A DNA stretch of 16,577 nucleotides from Rhodoluna sp. (lineage in GTDB: Bacteria > Actinomycetota > Actinomycetes > Actinomycetales > Microbacteriaceae). Numbering within the stretch: position 1 is the stretch's first letter; each line of letters begins with the position of its first letter. The notes below the pieces were generated by a model that worked only from the letters and a program-made list of their open reading frames with translations, made no database searches and had not been told where the DNA came from. The position numbers were made by a program, and so were the translations under genes. Shown in pieces: positions 14,290 to 16,577 of this stretch. The stretch covers positions 1 through 16,577 of the forward strand of contig JAPLAJ010000065.1 in NCBI GenBank assembly GCA_026393335.1. Direction: 5' to 3'.

Positions 14290-15927
14290 ATGGCAGATCT
14301 AAGCATCAGTCCGAATGAGATTCGCTACGCGCTTAAGGACTTTGCTAAGTCTTACGAGCCAGCTCAGGCTAGCCGTACCGAAATCGGTCACGTTATCGAT
14401 GCCGGTGACGGTATTGCTCACGTTGAAGGCTTGCCTAGCGTTATGGCTAACGAACTTCTAAAGTTCGAAGACGGCACTTTAGGTCTAGCCCAGAACCTAG
14501 ATGAGCGAGAGATTGGTGTGATCATCCTTGGTGAGTTCACCCACATCGTTGAAGGCATGAAGGTTGAGCGCACAGGCGAGATTCTTTCTGTTCCTGTAGG
14601 TGATGACTTCCTTGGTCGTGTAGTAAACCCAGTAGGTGAGCCAATCGATGGTAAGGGAGAGATCAAATCTTCTGCTCGTCGTGCACTGGAACTTCAGGCT
14701 CCTGGTGTTATGGCGCGTAAGTCAGTTCACGAGCCACTACAAACAGGTATTAAGGCAATCGACGCGATGATTCCTATCGGTCGTGGACAGCGTCAGCTAA
14801 TCATTGGTGACCGTCAGACTGGTAAGACCGCAATTGCTATCGATGCGATCATCAACCAGAAGGCTAACTGGGAATCAGGCGACCCAAAGAAGCAGGTTCG
14901 TTGTATCTATGTTGCTGTTGGTCAAAAGGGATCAACTATCGCATCTGTAAAGGGAGCTCTAGAAGCTGCTGGCGCAATGGAATACACAACTATCGTTGCA
15001 TCTCCTGCATCTGACCCAGCTGGTTTCAAGTACCTAGCTCCATACACCGGTTCTGCAATTGGTCAGCACTGGATGTATGACGGCAAGCACGTCCTAATCA
15101 TTTTTGATGACCTATCAAAGCAAGCTGAGGCTTACCGTTCGATTTCATTGCTACTGCGTCGTCCACCAGGTCGTGAAGCATACCCAGGTGACGTCTTCTA
15201 CTTACACTCACGCCTACTAGAGCGTTGTGCAAAGTTGAACGATGAACTGGGTGCAGGTTCTATGACTGGACTTCCAATCATTGAGACCAAGGCAAACGAC
15301 GTTTCTGCATACATTCCAACCAACGTAATTTCTATTACCGATGGTCAGATCTTCTTGCAGTCAGACTTGTTCAACGCTAACCAGAGACCAGCTATTGACG
15401 TAGGTATCTCAGTTTCTCGTGTAGGTGGTGCAGCTCAGGTTAAGGGCATCAAGAAAGTTTCTGGAACATTGAAACTTGAACTTGCTCAGTACCGTTCATT
15501 GGAAGCATTCGCAATGTTTGCAAGCGACCTAGATGCAGCTTCACGTCAGCAGCTAGCACGTGGTGCACGTCTGATGCAGCTTCTAAAGCAGCCTCAGTAC
15601 TCTCCATACCCAGTTGAAGAACAAACAGTATCTATCTGGGCTGGTACTACAGGAAAGCTTGATGAAGTTCCAGTTGAAGACATCCTTCGTTTCGAGAGCG
15701 AATTGCTAGATCACCTTCGTCGTAACTCACAGGTTCTAACAACAATTCGTGAGACCAACGATCTAAAGGATGACACTGTTGCTGCTCTTGAGGCAGAAGT
15801 AGTGAAGTTCAAGAAGAGCTTCCTAACCGGAGTTGGCAAGCCTCTTTCTTCTGTGGGCAACGAATCAGTTGCAGCTATCGCTGAAGAAGAAGTTGACCAA
15901 GAGAAGATTGTGAAGCAGAAGCGCTAA
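14290..15927 (+). CDS. atpA: ATP synthase F1 subunit alpha
   Basis: Non-catalytic nucleotide-binding subunit of the alpha3beta3 head. 545 residues. Order: N-terminal beta-barrel (about 28-95), nucleotide-binding domain with Walker A GDRQTGKT (173-180) and Walker B LIIFDD (269-274), the family signature PAIDVGISVS (367-376) followed by R377, the arginine finger that reaches the catalytic site on beta, then the helical C-terminal domain. About 30 residues beyond the E. coli end (roughly 513-545, Glu/Lys-rich, ending KQKR) form an extra tail; a comparable tail in mycobacteria restrains ATP hydrolysis. ATG 14290 has AGAGGA (14279-14284) five bases upstream. Arg is mostly CGT, as in rho. Two stop codons in a row (TAATAA) end the gene. 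Confidence 0.97.
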   Translation: MADLSISPNEIRYALKDFAKSYEPAQASRTEIGHVIDAGDGIAHVEGLPSVMANELLKFEDGTLGLAQNLDEREIGVIILGEFTHIVEGMKVERTGEILSVPVGDDFLGRVVNPVGEPIDGKGEIKSSARRALELQAPGVMARKSVHEPLQTGIKAIDAMIPIGRGQRQLIIGDRQTGKTAIAIDAIINQKANWESGDPKKQVRCIYVAVGQKGSTIASVKGALEAAGAMEYTTIVASPASDPAGFKYLAPYTGSAIGQHWMYDGKHVLIIFDDLSKQAEAYRSISLLLRRPPGREAYPGDVFYLHSRLLERCAKLNDELGAGSMTGLPIIETKANDVSAYIPTNVISITDGQIFLQSDLFNANQRPAIDVGISVSRVGGAAQVKGIKKVSGTLKLELAQYRSLEAFAMFASDLDAASRQQLARGARLMQLLKQPQYSPYPVEEQTVSIWAGTTGKLDEVPVEDILRFESELLDHLRRNSQVLTTIRETNDLKDDTVAALEAEVVKFKKSFLTGVGKPLSSVGNESVAAIAEEEVDQEKIVKQKR

Positions 15928-15939
15928 TAAAGCGTTTTT
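15922..15939 (+). terminator. Short hairpin with T5 after atpA (weak terminator or attenuator-like)
   Basis: CGCT 15922-15925 pairs with AGCG 15931-15934 around AATAA, which contains the double stop, and five T follow at 15935-15939. With A-U and G-U pairs into the T-run the stem could extend to nine pairs from A15917. The core is short, so full termination is doubtful and read-through into atpG is expected. It may trim F1 stoichiometry (alpha above gamma); that is inference. Confidence 0.35.
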
Positions 15940-15968
15940 GATTTCAAGAGAAAGATAAGGAATAAGAC

Positions 15969-16577
15969 ATGGGTGCGCAACTTCGGGTCTATAGGCAGAA
16001 GATTAAATCTGCTCAGACGACCAAGAAGATCACTCGAGCCATGGAGTTAATCTCAGCCTCACGCATTTACAAAGCACAACAGCGTTTGACTGCAGCTAAC
16101 CCATATTCTCGAGCGATTACTCGTGCCGTGTCTGCTGTTGCTACCTTTTCAAACATCGATCACCCACTAACTACTGAACCTAAAGAGATTCGTAGATCAG
16201 CTGTGGTTATCTTCACAAGTGACCGTGGTCTAGCTGGTGCTTTCTCAACTAACGTTCTAAAGGAATCAGAACAACTAACCCAGCTTCTAAAAGATCAGGG
16301 CAAGGATGTTGTTTACTACCTAGTTGGTCGTAAGTCTGTAGGTTTCTTCTCATTCCGTAAGCGTGCAGCTATTCGCACCTGGACAGGTGGAACAGATCTT
16401 CCAGTTTTCACTACTGCTCAGGAAATTGCTACTGCGGTTGTTGATGCCTTCAACCTTGGTTTCGATGATGGTGGAGTTGACGAAATTCACTTGGTATACA
16501 ACAAGTTCGTTTCGATGATCAGCCAGGAACCTCAGGTTGTTCGTTTGCTTCCTTTGGAAGTTGTTGAAGGTGTTTCA
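15969..16577 (+). CDS. atpG: ATP synthase F1 subunit gamma, 5' part only
   Basis: Central rotor shaft that couples c-ring rotation to catalysis. The frame is open from ATG 15969 to the window edge, giving 203 residues of about 290-300. The N-terminal helix is typical: MGAQLRVYRQKIKSAQTTKK, then ITRAMELISASR, the coiled coil that penetrates the alpha3beta3 head. The middle part contains VVIFTSDRGLAGAFSTNV, the strongly conserved SDRGLAG segment of the Rossmann-like domain. AAGGAA at 15957-15962 is six bases before the ATG. The C-terminal helix, which completes the coiled coil, lies beyond the window; atpD and atpC presumably follow. Confidence 0.95.
   Translation, partial: MGAQLRVYRQKIKSAQTTKKITRAMELISASRIYKAQQRLTAANPYSRAITRAVSAVATFSNIDHPLTTEPKEIRRSAVVIFTSDRGLAGAFSTNVLKESEQLTQLLKDQGKDVVYYLVGRKSVGFFSFRKRAAIRTWTGGTDLPVFTTAQEIATAVVDAFNLGFDDGGVDEIHLVYNKFVSMISQEPQVVRLLPLEVVEGVS

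Noticed and set aside
1..16577. Mobile element, phage, defence system or other accessory island
   Set aside because: No transposase, integrase, terminal repeats, tRNA or abrupt composition change was seen; every gene belongs to a conserved housekeeping order.

Overview
The window is an unbroken stretch of housekeeping genes, all on the + strand. It comes from an actinobacterium whose base composition (mid-40s % G+C in a sample I counted) is low for that phylum. The strongest argument is gene order: argS, lysA, hom, thrC, thrB, rho, prfA, prmC, tsaC/sua5, a wecA-type transferase, an AtpI-like protein, atpB-E-F-H-A-G. From memory this is the order of the Mycobacterium tuberculosis Rv1292-Rv1309 block, except that rpmE (ribosomal protein L31), which lies between rho and prfA there, is missing here. 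Modest G+C, minimal spacing and repeated stop/start overlaps suggest a streamlined aquatic lineage, such as a Luna-type Microbacteriaceae (Rhodoluna, Aquiluna) or possibly an acI relative. That placement is inference.

Layout. 1-5688: the 3' part of argS, then lysA, hom, thrC and thrB, which make lysine, homoserine and threonine from aspartate; every junction overlaps or leaves one base. 5689-5804: a 116-base spacer with three consecutive inverted repeats, probably the rho leader. 5805-10047: rho, prfA, prmC and tsaC, covering transcription termination, translation termination, release-factor methylation and tRNA t6A formation. 10047-11577: a polyprenyl-phosphate sugar-1-phosphate transferase and a small four-helix membrane protein of the AtpI position. 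11578-11736: the longest non-coding stretch (159 bases), just ahead of the ATP synthase operon. 11737-16577: atpB, atpE, atpF, atpH, atpA and the 5' two thirds of atpG. No tRNA, rRNA, insertion sequence, integrase, CRISPR array or gene on the minus strand was seen.

I found no new multi-gene system; the gene content is ordinary. The points worth a second look are local: a Rho protein without the usual N-terminal helical subdomain, the structured rho leader, the missing rpmE, an atpB gene with no ATG or GTG start and a Shine-Dalgarno pointing at CTG, a perfect hairpin between atpB and atpE, an internally duplicated delta subunit that is not fused to subunit b, a C-terminal tail on the alpha subunit, and heavy use of the Leu codon CTA in genes that should be highly expressed.
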